A stretch of 11,761 nt of DNA. It comes from DASUBN01 sp036263155 (GTDB taxonomy: Bacteria > Pseudomonadota > Gammaproteobacteria > Natronospirales > REEB76). The DNA lies in the NCBI GenBank assembly GCA_036263155.1, contig DATAHN010000087.1:1-11761 (forward strand). The letters run 5' to 3'. Shown piece by piece: positions 6,993 to 11,761 of this stretch; the stretch's first letter is position 1, and each line of letters begins with the position of its first letter. The notes beneath the pieces are model-generated. The model searched no databases, was not told where the DNA came from, and worked only from the letters and a program-made list of their open reading frames with translations. Both the position numbers and the translations under genes were made by a program.

Positions 6993-8216
6993 ATGCGCCG
7001 CAAGGTAAACGTGTCTGAACTCGTGATCGGCATGTACGTGGCCGAGCTGGACAAGCCCTGGGATAAGAGCTCGTTCCTGTTCCAGGGTTTCGGCATCGAG
7101 ACCGACGAGGACCTGGCGAAGCTGCGCGAGGAGTGCCAGTTCGTCTACATCGACGAGGTGCAGTCCACCCCGGCCTCCCTCAAGGCACCTGCGCCGCGCC
7201 CGGTCTCGGGAGGCGGCGTGAGCACCACCATCACCAGCCGCGGGCCGGCAGACGCGACCCCTTTCAAGCGCGAGATGAAGGAGGTGGTGCAGGCCCAGCA
7301 GATGGCCCGTACCAACATCAGCCGGGTACTGGACGAAGCGCGCCTCGGCAAGACGCTGGACACCAAGGAGACCAAGGGCGCCGTCACCCAGATGGTGAGC
7401 GCAGTCACCGCCAACCCGAACTCCATGCTGTGGCTCGCGAACCTGCGCCTCAAGCACGAGCGCACCGCCAGCCACTGCCTCAACTCCGCGATCCTGTGCA
7501 TCGCCTTCGGCAAGCACATCGGCCTCTCCGAGGTGGACCTCAACATACTGGGGCAGGGCGCCATGCTGCACGACATCGGCAAGGTGCGCGTGCCTCCGGC
7601 CATCCTCGACAAGGCCGGCGGGCTCACCGAGGCCGAGCAGCAGGTGGTGCGCAAGCATCCCATCGACGGCGAAGCGGTGCTCAAGCTCACCCGGCAGCTG
7701 CCTGACAAGGTACTGGAGATCGTGCGCCACCATCACGAACGTATCGACGGCAAGGGCTATCCCGACGGCCTCGCCGGCGACGCGGTGCCGCTGGGTGCGC
7801 GCATCGTGGGCATGGTAGACACCTACGACAGTCTCACCAGCGAGACCCCGTACCACGCGGCGCTCACGCCAGCCGACGCGCTCGCCGTGCTGCGCACGGA
7901 AGGCGCCGATGCTTATGGCAAGGACTTGGTGCAGGAGTTCATCCGCTGCCTCGGCATCTACCCGATCGGCAGCCTGGTGCAGTGCAACAACGGCGCGCTG
8001 GCGGTGGTGGTGTCCTCCACGCCGGCCTCACGCCTCAAGCCCGTGATCATGGTGGTGCGCGATGAGCGCGGCAAGGAGACGCGGCCGCGCATGCTGCTCA
8101 GCCTTGCCACGATGGATGCCAGCCTGGTGGCGCGCTGGGGCCTCAAGGGCAACGTGGATCCCAAGGCACACAACGTGGACCTCTCCGCCATCATCGCGGA
8201 AGAGACCGGCACCTGA
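6993..8216 (+). CDS. DUF3391 plus HD-GYP domain protein (predicted c-di-GMP phosphodiesterase)
   Basis: This 407-residue protein starts at an ATG with AAGGGA 6 bases upstream. Residues 1-~60 (VSELVIGMYVAELDKPW...GFGI...CQFVYIDE) are the DUF3391 domain common in front of gammaproteobacterial HD-GYP proteins. A Pro/Gly/Ser/Thr-rich linker follows (~57-90). The HD-GYP domain (~100-315) has a full set of catalytic residues: His161, His193-Asp194 with Lys197 (MLHDIGK), His222, HHE at 247-249 with Asp252 and GYP at 255-257, and Asp276 (VDTYDS). The C-terminal ~85 residues (EFIRCLGIYPIGSLV..., RLKPVIMVVR...) match those of the upstream protein. The two proteins are clear paralogues. The predicted role is cytoplasmic breakdown of cyclic di-GMP, which lowers biofilm formation and favours motility. 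DUF3391 has no assigned ligand that I know of. Confidence 0.93.
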   Translation: MRRKVNVSELVIGMYVAELDKPWDKSSFLFQGFGIETDEDLAKLREECQFVYIDEVQSTPASLKAPAPRPVSGGGVSTTITSRGPADATPFKREMKEVVQAQQMARTNISRVLDEARLGKTLDTKETKGAVTQMVSAVTANPNSMLWLANLRLKHERTASHCLNSAILCIAFGKHIGLSEVDLNILGQGAMLHDIGKVRVPPAILDKAGGLTEAEQQVVRKHPIDGEAVLKLTRQLPDKVLEIVRHHHERIDGKGYPDGLAGDAVPLGARIVGMVDTYDSLTSETPYHAALTPADALAVLRTEGADAYGKDLVQEFIRCLGIYPIGSLVQCNNGALAVVVSSTPASRLKPVIMVVRDERGKETRPRMLLSLATMDASLVARWGLKGNVDPKAHNVDLSAIIAEETGT

Positions 8217-8221
8217 TCGCC

Positions 8222-8241
8222 CCGGCGGCACCCGCCGCCGG
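8222..8241 (+). terminator. GC-rich hairpin just after the second HD-GYP stop (terminator-like)
   Basis: CCGGCGG, loop CACCCG, CCGCCGG: a perfect 7-bp stem starting 6 bases after the stop codon. There is no T-run, so it would be a weak or factor-assisted terminator, or a 3'-end protecting structure. It is the first of three inverted repeats in the 166-bp gap 8217-8382. Confidence 0.4.
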
Positions 8242-8250
8242 CATGCACGC

Positions 8251-8272
8251 GCATCGGGTGATCACCCGATGC
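8251..8272. promoter_or_regulatory. Perfect 22-bp palindrome with core GGTGATCACC
   Basis: The 22 bases from GCATCGG to CCGATGC are their own reverse complement, with the axis between 8261 and 8262. No T-run follows, and the fully symmetric centre (GTGATCAC) is more like a dimeric-protein site than a terminator. The core GGTGATCACC (8257-8266) recurs at 9699-9708. It lies 111 bp upstream of the DUF1328 gene. Confidence 0.45.
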
Positions 8273-8295
8273 CTCCGACCTGAAACACCACACTA

Positions 8296-8330
8296 CGGCG
8301 GCTCTGTGCACGGCAGCACAGAAACCGCCG
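8296..8330 (+). other. Two-part hairpin upstream of the DUF1328 gene
   Basis: The outer stem is CGGCGG/CCGCCG (6 bp) and the inner stem TCTGTGC/GCACAGA (7 bp) around loop ACGGCA, with a 1x2 internal loop between the stems. The 13 base pairs make this the most stable structure in the gap. It lies 52 bases before the start of the small membrane protein. It could be a leader structure, a terminator without a T-run, or part of a small RNA. No clear -10/-35 pair was found for the downstream gene. Confidence 0.45.
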
Positions 8331-8382
8331 GCTGCACCCTGTAGTTTCGCTCTCAAGCACAAGAAACACAGGAGTGCCGAAC

Positions 8383-8559
8383 ATGCTTTACTGGACCGGA
8401 GTGTTCCTCGTCATCGCCATCATCGCCGCCATCTTCGGCTTCGGCGGCATCGCTGCGGGCGCGGTAGGCGTCGCGAAGGTGTTGTTCTTCATCTTCATCG
8501 TACTGTTCCTGCTGTCCCTCGTGTTCGGCATCTCTCGCCGTGGCCGGCCCAAGATCTGA
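8383..8559 (+). CDS. DUF1328 small membrane protein (YtjA-like)
   Basis: This is a 58-residue protein. The ATG at 8383 is preferred over an in-frame GTG at 8374 because the ribosome binding site AGGAG (8370-8374) overlaps that GTG and sits 8 bases before the ATG; MLYW is also close to the family's usual MLRW start. Two hydrophobic segments (~5-25 and ~29-50) contain the family hallmark FGFGGIAAGAVGVAK, and the tail is basic (RRGRPK). The protein is an inner-membrane protein of unknown function; members are often found beside envelope-stress genes. The DUF883 gene follows 54 bp downstream, probably co-transcribed. Confidence 0.9.
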   Translation: MLYWTGVFLVIAIIAAIFGFGGIAAGAVGVAKVLFFIFIVLFLLSLVFGISRRGRPKI

Positions 8560-8613
8560 CGGCCGGACCCGCGGACCGGCATCACCAACCATGTAAACGA
8601 CAGGAGAAATGAG

Positions 8614-8949
8614 ATGGGTGCTAACAACGGCCTGATACCGCAGGCGAGCAAGGAAAAGCTGCTCGCCGACTTCGAGGCTCTCATCGCGGATACGGAAGAG
8701 CTGCTGGGTGCCACGGCGAACCAAGGCGGCGAGAGACTGGCGGCACTGCGCACCAAGATGGCCAGTCGCCTGGAGGACGCCAAGACCCGCATCACCGATG
8801 CGGAGCAGCGGGTGGTGGAACGCACGCGCGCGGCAGCCAAGGCCACCGATGCCTACGTGCAGGAGAATCCCTGGCAGTCGGCGCTCATCGCCGGCGGCGT
8901 TGGCTTCGTGCTCGGCTTCCTGCTGACCCGGGGTTCATCGTCGAGATGA
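8614..8949 (+). CDS. DUF883 family protein (ElaB/YqjD-like, C-tail membrane anchored)
   Basis: This 111-residue protein starts at an ATG with AGGAG (8602-8606) 7 bases upstream. Residues ~12-82 are a charged, helical, probably coiled-coil stretch. It is followed by ENPWQSA and one C-terminal membrane helix (~88-105, LIAGGVGFVLGFLL) with closely spaced glycines, then a short basic tail (TRGSSSR). This is the ElaB/YqjD/YgaM architecture. In E. coli such proteins sit in the inner membrane through the C-terminus, bind ribosomes and are made in stationary phase. The stop overlaps the next start (ATGA at 8946-8949), so the YqjE-like gene is translationally coupled. Confidence 0.9.
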   Translation: MGANNGLIPQASKEKLLADFEALIADTEELLGATANQGGERLAALRTKMASRLEDAKTRITDAEQRVVERTRAAAKATDAYVQENPWQSALIAGGVGFVLGFLLTRGSSSR

Positions 8950-9353
8950 CGATGGAAGCGGGGCAGCTGGGGGCGGGCGCCGCGGCGCCGCGGCTGGGCG
9001 TGTTGGCCTCGGCCAAGACCTTCCTTTCGACCCTGGTCGCGATCGTCGGCACGCGCCTGGAGATCCTCGCCACCGAGCTGGAAGAGGAGCGGTTGCGCCT
9101 GGGCTCGATCGTGGCCTGGGCTGCCTGCACTTTGCTCTTCGCGGCGCTGGCTCTGATCTTCCTGTCGTTGCTGGTGGTCGTGGTGTTCTGGGACGATCAC
9201 CGCGTGGCCGCGCTGGTTTGCGTCTCGCTCGCGTACCTGCTGCTCGGCGGGTTGTCGGCCAACCAGCTCTACAAGCGGCTGATGCGCCGTTCGCCGCTGT
9301 TCGCCGCCACGCTGGATGAACTGCGCAAGGACCAGGTGGGGCTGCAGTCGTGA
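8946..9353 (+). CDS. YqjE-like membrane protein (phage holin 3-6 superfamily)
   Basis: This 135-residue protein overlaps the DUF883 gene by ATGA. An amphipathic N-terminal region (LETELEEE-like segment ~38-51, LATELEEERLRLG) precedes two membrane helices (~54-82 and ~87-104), and the C-terminal tail is charged. This is the Phage_holin_3_6/YqjE family. Despite the family name, the genomic setting (yqjD-yqjE-yqjK order, as in E. coli) is chromosomal housekeeping, not prophage. No lysis genes are near. The function is unknown, probably related to the inner membrane and stationary phase. Its stop overlaps the next start (GTGA at 9350-9353). Confidence 0.87.
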   Translation: MTMEAGQLGAGAAAPRLGVLASAKTFLSTLVAIVGTRLEILATELEEERLRLGSIVAWAACTLLFAALALIFLSLLVVVVFWDDHRVAALVCVSLAYLLLGGLSANQLYKRLMRRSPLFAATLDELRKDQVGLQS

Positions 9354-9676
9354 ACCTCCCGCGGGATGGTCGGCTGGCGGCCCTGCGACGCCGGCGAGCG
9401 ATGCTGGTGGACCGGGCCGCGGATGAGCGGGCCACCCTGGCGGCGGCGCGTGAGCGGCTGGAGCACCCGCTCCACTGGTTCGACGTAGGCATGGACTTCG
9501 CGGGCTCCCTGCGTACCGGTCCCAAGATCATGGGCATCCCGGCCTTCGCTGGCATGTTGGCACTAAGCTCACGCCTGCCGCGGTTGAGGACATGGCTCGC
9601 GCGCGGCCTGATGGTCTACCAGGTCGGGCGCTTCCTGCACGCGCATCTCGGCCAGAAGGCACAGGCGCTGCACTGA
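9350..9676 (+). CDS. YqjK-like small basic protein
   Basis: This 108-residue protein starts at GTG, overlapping the upstream stop by GTGA. The N-terminus is Arg/Ala-rich and helical (LAALRRRRAMLVDRAADER...). The middle has a hydrophobic stretch (~60-75, IMGIPAFAGMLAL), and the C-terminal WLARGLMVYQVGRFL helix resembles the RRGFGVWSAWRLVK region of E. coli YqjK. Order and coupling behind DUF883 and YqjE genes support the assignment more than sequence identity does. The function is unknown. Confidence 0.75.
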   Translation: MNLPRDGRLAALRRRRAMLVDRAADERATLAAARERLEHPLHWFDVGMDFAGSLRTGPKIMGIPAFAGMLALSSRLPRLRTWLARGLMVYQVGRFLHAHLGQKAQALH

Positions 9677-9695
9677 GTGGCGTCGACGCATGGAC

Positions 9696-9711
9696 TCAGG
9701 TGATCACCTGA
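9696..9711. promoter_or_regulatory. 16-bp palindrome with core GGTGATCACC
   Basis: TCAGGTGATCACCTGA is a perfect inverted repeat, 20 bases after the YqjK-like stop and 144 bp before the first BON gene. Its 10-bp core is identical to that of the palindrome at 8251-8272, while the flanks differ. It lies ~18 bp upstream of the candidate -35 at 9729, a position suited to an activator, or it could be a short terminator stem without a T-run. Confidence 0.42.
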
Positions 9712-9728
9712 CGATATGTCCCGCGTCC

Positions 9729-9756
9729 TTGTGAGTTACTGCACGGAAATTATCTT
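9729..9756 (+). promoter_or_regulatory. Candidate promoter of the first BON lipoprotein gene
   Basis: TTGTGA (9729-9734) and TATCTT (9751-9756) are separated by 16 bp, each matching the sigma-70 consensus at 4 of 6 positions. The local AT content is higher than in flanking DNA. A start near 9763 would leave a ~90-nt leader. An alternative is the AT-rich ATAACGGATAAAGTT stretch (about 9826-9840) closer to the gene. Confidence 0.3.
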
Positions 9757-9854
9757 CCCGCGCGCACATGATGTCCCATAGGTACCCGAACACCGTGTAC
9801 CCGCCCACCCGCCGATGAACCTGAAATAACGGATAAAGTTGCAAGGAGCACACG

Positions 9855-10292
9855 ATGAAAACCCTGATCAAGATCACCACCGCCACGGCCGCCGCCGCGA
9901 TGCTGGCCGCCGCCATCGGCTGCGCGGACCATGCCACCCGCGACAACGCCGGCTACGGCGCCACCGACCAGTCGACGACGTCCTCTGACCAGTCGGTCGC
10001 GGCCACCGGCACTTCCGACCAGTCGTCGTCGGCCACCGGCGCGACCAGCACGAATGGTGCTGTGGTGGACGATGTGACCCTCACCAACAACGTGCAGGCC
10101 ACCCTGGCGAACACGCCTGGCGTGAAAGCCAACCAGATCACCGTGCAGTCCAGCGACGGCGTGGTGACGTTGCGCGGCGACGTGGATAGCCAGGATGCAG
10201 CCAACGCGGCCGTGCAGGCCGCCCAAGGCGTGAACGGCGTGTCCTCGGTGCAGAACCAGCTCAACGTCTCCGGCTCCCAGCCTCCGCGCTGA
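9855..10292 (+). CDS. BON-domain lipoprotein with Ser/Thr/Asp/Gln-rich linker
   Basis: This 145-residue protein starts at an ATG with AAGGAG (9843-9848) 6 bases upstream. A lipoprotein signal peptide ends at Cys23 (AAAIGC), so it is probably lipid-anchored to the envelope. Residues ~24-68 form a low-complexity linker with three DQS units encoded by three exact copies of GACCAGTCG (9966, 9987, 10017). Residues ~72-139 are one BON domain (DDVTLTNNVQATLA..., DGVVTLRGDV..., VSSVQNQLNV). BON domains occur in OsmY and related envelope proteins and are thought to bind membranes or polymers. The protein is paralogous to the next gene's product. A hairpin at 10298-10331 follows the stop. Confidence 0.9.
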   Translation: MKTLIKITTATAAAAMLAAAIGCADHATRDNAGYGATDQSTTSSDQSVAATGTSDQSSSATGATSTNGAVVDDVTLTNNVQATLANTPGVKANQITVQSSDGVVTLRGDVDSQDAANAAVQAAQGVNGVSSVQNQLNVSGSQPPR

Positions 10293-10297
10293 CTTCC

Positions 10298-10331
10298 GTC
10301 ACCGCCGGGGGCCTGCGCTCCCGGCGGTGAC
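10298..10331 (+). terminator. Strong stem-loop between the two BON genes (terminator-like)
   Basis: GTCACCGCCGGG pairs perfectly with CCCGGCGGTGAC (12 bp) around a 10-base loop, 6 bases after the first BON stop. No T-run follows, so it may terminate weakly, act with Rho, or protect the mRNA 3' end. A second small hairpin (GCAGGG/CCCTGC, 10343-10364) and an 8-bp palindrome GTCCGGAC (10333-10340) lie between it and the next gene. Confidence 0.5.
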
Positions 10332-10409
10332 TGTCCGGACGGGCAGGGGGCATCTGTACCCTGCTGCGGCCCGGCACGACTCATCCCAAACCTATAAGGA
10401 GCATCTTCA

Positions 10410-10790
10410 ATGAAGCCCATAAGTACTTTTTCCGTCATGTTGGTAGCCTCGACCATGCTGCTCGGCCTCGCCGGTTGCGCCACCGACCATGAGGACATGA
10501 ACCGCCGCGTCACAACTACTACCACCACCACGACCACCGGTCCCAACGCCACGGCCCAGGCCGGCGACGTGGATGACCTCACTCTCGCCAACAACGTGCG
10601 CGCCACGCTCGCGAGCACGCCGGGCGTAGATGCCCACTACATCAATGTGGATGCCGACGACGGCGTGGTGACCCTGAGCGGCGACGTGCCGAGTTCGGCC
10701 ATGGCCACCGCGGCGATCTCGGCGACCCAGAGCGTGGTCGGCGTGCGCTCGGTCCACAGCGACCTCAACATCAACAATCCGCCGCGCTAA
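10410..10790 (+). CDS. BON-domain lipoprotein with poly-threonine linker
   Basis: This 126-residue protein starts at an ATG with AAGGAG (10396-10401) 8 bases upstream. A clean lipobox (LAGC, Cys23) closes the signal peptide. After a short charged stretch comes a run of nine threonines (residues 35-43) encoded by mixed ACN codons, then an Ala/Gly-rich linker and one BON domain (~54-122: DDLTLANNVRATLASTPGV, DGVVTLSGDV, VRSVHSDLNI). The BON part and the C-terminal PPR match the upstream paralogue closely, while the linkers do not. It is an envelope lipoprotein with a probable OsmY-like stress role; the direct function is unknown. It ends 20 bases before the terminator shared with cfa. Confidence 0.9.
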   Translation: MKPISTFSVMLVASTMLLGLAGCATDHEDMNRRVTTTTTTTTTGPNATAQAGDVDDLTLANNVRATLASTPGVDAHYINVDADDGVVTLSGDVPSSAMATAAISATQSVVGVRSVHSDLNINNPPR

Positions 10791-10810
10791 ATACGCGCTG
10801 GACATGAAAG

Positions 10811-10850
10811 AGGCCGCCGCCGGTGATGCCGGCGGCGGCCTTATGCTTTT
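10811..10850. terminator. Intrinsic terminator between the convergent BON and cfa genes
   Basis: A 13-bp perfect stem (AGGCCGCCGCCGG, loop TGATG, CCGGCGGCGGCCT, 10811-10841) is followed on the plus strand by TATGCTTTTTG. On the minus strand the same stem is followed by CTTTCATG, so it can also serve cfa, whose stop is 19 bases away. This is the most convincing terminator in the window. Confidence 0.85.
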
Positions 10851-10859
10851 TGAAAACCG

Positions 10860-11761
10860 TCAGCGCGGCGCGACGTAGCCGCCTGCGACACCATGAGGCG
10901 AGAGCACAACCTGCCAGAGCTGGTTCTTGCGGGCTCGGAACGAGGCGGCGCAGGAGCTGAGATAGAACAGCCACATGCGGCGGAAGCTCTCGTCGAAGCG
11001 GTCCTGCAGGATGCCCCAGCTACGCAGGAAGTTCTCGCGCCAGGCGAGCAAGGTGCGGTCGTAATGCACACCGAAGTTGTGCCAGTCCTCCATCACGAAC
11101 AGGCCCTCGGTGGCCTCGCCGATCTGGCGGATGGAGGGCAGCATGCCGTTCGGGAAGATGTACTTGGCAATCCAGGGGTCGGTGTCATGTACGCTGAGGT
11201 TGCTACCGATGCTGTGCAGCAGGAACAGGCCGTCATCCGCGAGGCAACGCCGTGCCACTTCCATGTAGGTGCGGTAGTTCTTGTAGCCCACGTGCTCGAA
11301 CATGCCGATCGAGAACACGCGGTCGAAACGCTCGTCCAGCTCGCGGTAGTCCATGAGCCGGAACTCCAGCGGCAAACCGCGGCAGAGCGCGCGCGCATAG
11401 ACAGCCTGCTCCTGGGACACCGTGACACCGACGCCGGTGATGCCGTAGCGTTCGGCCGCCAGCCGCAGGGCTTCGCCCCAGCCGCAGCCGATGTCCAGCA
11501 CCCGCATGCCGGGTTCGAGACCGAGCTTGCGGAACACGAGCTCGAGCTTGGCCTCCTGGGCTGCATCCAGGTCCCGGGCCTCGGCCCAATAGCCGCAGCT
11601 GTACACCAGGCGCCGGCCCAGCATGCGCCGGTACAGCTCCGTATCCAGGTCGTAATGGCGCCGGCCCACCTCGAACGCCCTCGATCGGCTCTGCTGGTTG
11701 AAGAGCCGCGCCCGCAGTGCGGCCAGCTTGAGGTCCCAGGTGGGATGGTCATCGAGCCTGG
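10860..11761 (-). CDS. cfa: Cyclopropane-fatty-acyl-phospholipid synthase (5' truncated)
   Basis: The frame stays open to the right edge, so the N-terminal part is missing. The visible ~300 residues begin RLDDHPTWDLKLAALRARLF and continue NQQSRSRAFEVGRRHYD, where E. coli Cfa has LFNLQSKKRAWIVGKEHYD. The SAM-binding motif VLDIGCGWG is at 11475-11501. The active-site features recalled from E. coli Cfa are kept: Cys in YSCGYW, Glu in GMFEHVG, His in LLHSIGS and Tyr in FGVHYD, plus the C-terminal Cys (codon 10950-10952) in SCAASFRARKNQLWQVV. The enzyme methylenates cis double bonds of membrane phospholipid acyl chains using S-adenosylmethionine at the inner membrane, typically on entry to stationary phase or under acid stress. 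A GTG at 11667-11669 is internal, not the start. The N-terminal lipid-binding domain and the promoter lie outside the window. Confidence 0.95.
   Translation of the reverse strand, partial: RLDDHPTWDLKLAALRARLFNQQSRSRAFEVGRRHYDLDTELYRRMLGRRLVYSCGYWAEARDLDAAQEAKLELVFRKLGLEPGMRVLDIGCGWGEALRLAAERYGITGVGVTVSQEQAVYARALCRGLPLEFRLMDYRELDERFDRVFSIGMFEHVGYKNYRTYMEVARRCLADDGLFLLHSIGSNLSVHDTDPWIAKYIFPNGMLPSIRQIGEATEGLFVMEDWHNFGVHYDRTLLAWRENFLRSWGILQDRFDESFRRMWLFYLSSCAASFRARKNQLWQVVLSPHGVAGGYVAPR

Noticed and set aside
5970..7856. A 628-codon open frame on the minus strand across both HD-GYP genes and the gap between them
   Set aside because: It is antisense to two proteins with intact catalytic motifs. 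Its translation is rich in His, Ala and Val with no recognisable domain, as expected from the third-position GC bias of the real genes.
8374..8382. GTG at 8374 as the start of the DUF1328 protein
   Set aside because: It overlaps the AGGAG ribosome binding site that serves the ATG at 8383, and family members begin at the equivalent of that ATG.
8946..9353. Prophage remnant, because of the holin-family protein
   Set aside because: The protein is YqjE-like and lies in the chromosomal DUF883-yqjE-yqjK order. No endolysin, integrase, structural phage gene or attachment repeat is near.
9966..10025. CRISPR-like short repeats (three GACCAGTCG copies)
   Set aside because: The copies are 9 bp, unevenly spaced (21 and 30 bp) and in frame inside the BON lipoprotein linker, where they encode repeated DQS units.

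Overview
The window is GC-rich (roughly two thirds G+C by eye), tightly packed bacterial chromosome. It suggests a gammaproteobacterium, perhaps of the Xanthomonadales/Nevskiales type. The hints are the DUF883-YqjE-YqjK gene trio, a DadA-type dehydrogenase, HD-GYP proteins with an N-terminal DUF3391 domain, and a Cfa close to the E. coli enzyme. The family-level placement is a guess. There is no tRNA, rRNA, CRISPR array, transposase or integrase, and no sign of recent horizontal transfer.

Layout. (1) 1-515 (+) is the C-terminal part of a cardiolipin-synthase-type phospholipase D protein, cut by the window edge. (2) 579-3981 (+) is a two-gene unit: an exported S9 (prolyl oligopeptidase/DPP-IV-like) serine peptidase followed after 10 bp by a DadA-family FAD D-amino-acid dehydrogenase. 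(3) 3985-5517 (-) is an exported class-C beta-lactamase-fold (S12) serine hydrolase with a C-terminal DUF3471-like domain; it converges on the dehydrogenase with a 3-bp gap. (4) 5518-5786 is a divergent intergenic region with a palindrome, a candidate promoter and a hairpin at the predicted 5' end of the next transcript. (5) 5787-8216 (+) holds two paralogous HD-GYP proteins (predicted c-di-GMP phosphodiesterases); only the second has the DUF3391 domain, and each is preceded by a structured leader. (6) 8383-9676 (+) is a small-membrane-protein cluster: DUF1328 (YtjA-like), DUF883 (ElaB/YqjD-like), YqjE-like and YqjK-like, the last three translationally coupled. (7) 9855-10790 (+) holds two paralogous BON-domain lipoproteins. 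(8) 10860-11761 (-) is cfa, cyclopropane fatty acid synthase, running off the right edge; it converges on the second BON gene across a strong hairpin terminator.

How the genes fit together. The first third may handle peptides containing D-amino acids: two exported hydrolases beside a D-amino-acid dehydrogenase. The middle is a c-di-GMP turnover locus. The right third consists of envelope proteins whose E. coli relatives (ElaB/YqjD, OsmY, Cfa) are stationary-phase or stress induced. I do not see a clearly new system. The items most worth a second look are the HD-GYP duplication with its structured leaders, the palindrome core GGTGATCACC that occurs once on each side of the membrane-protein cluster, and the peptidase/dehydrogenase/S12 neighbourhood.
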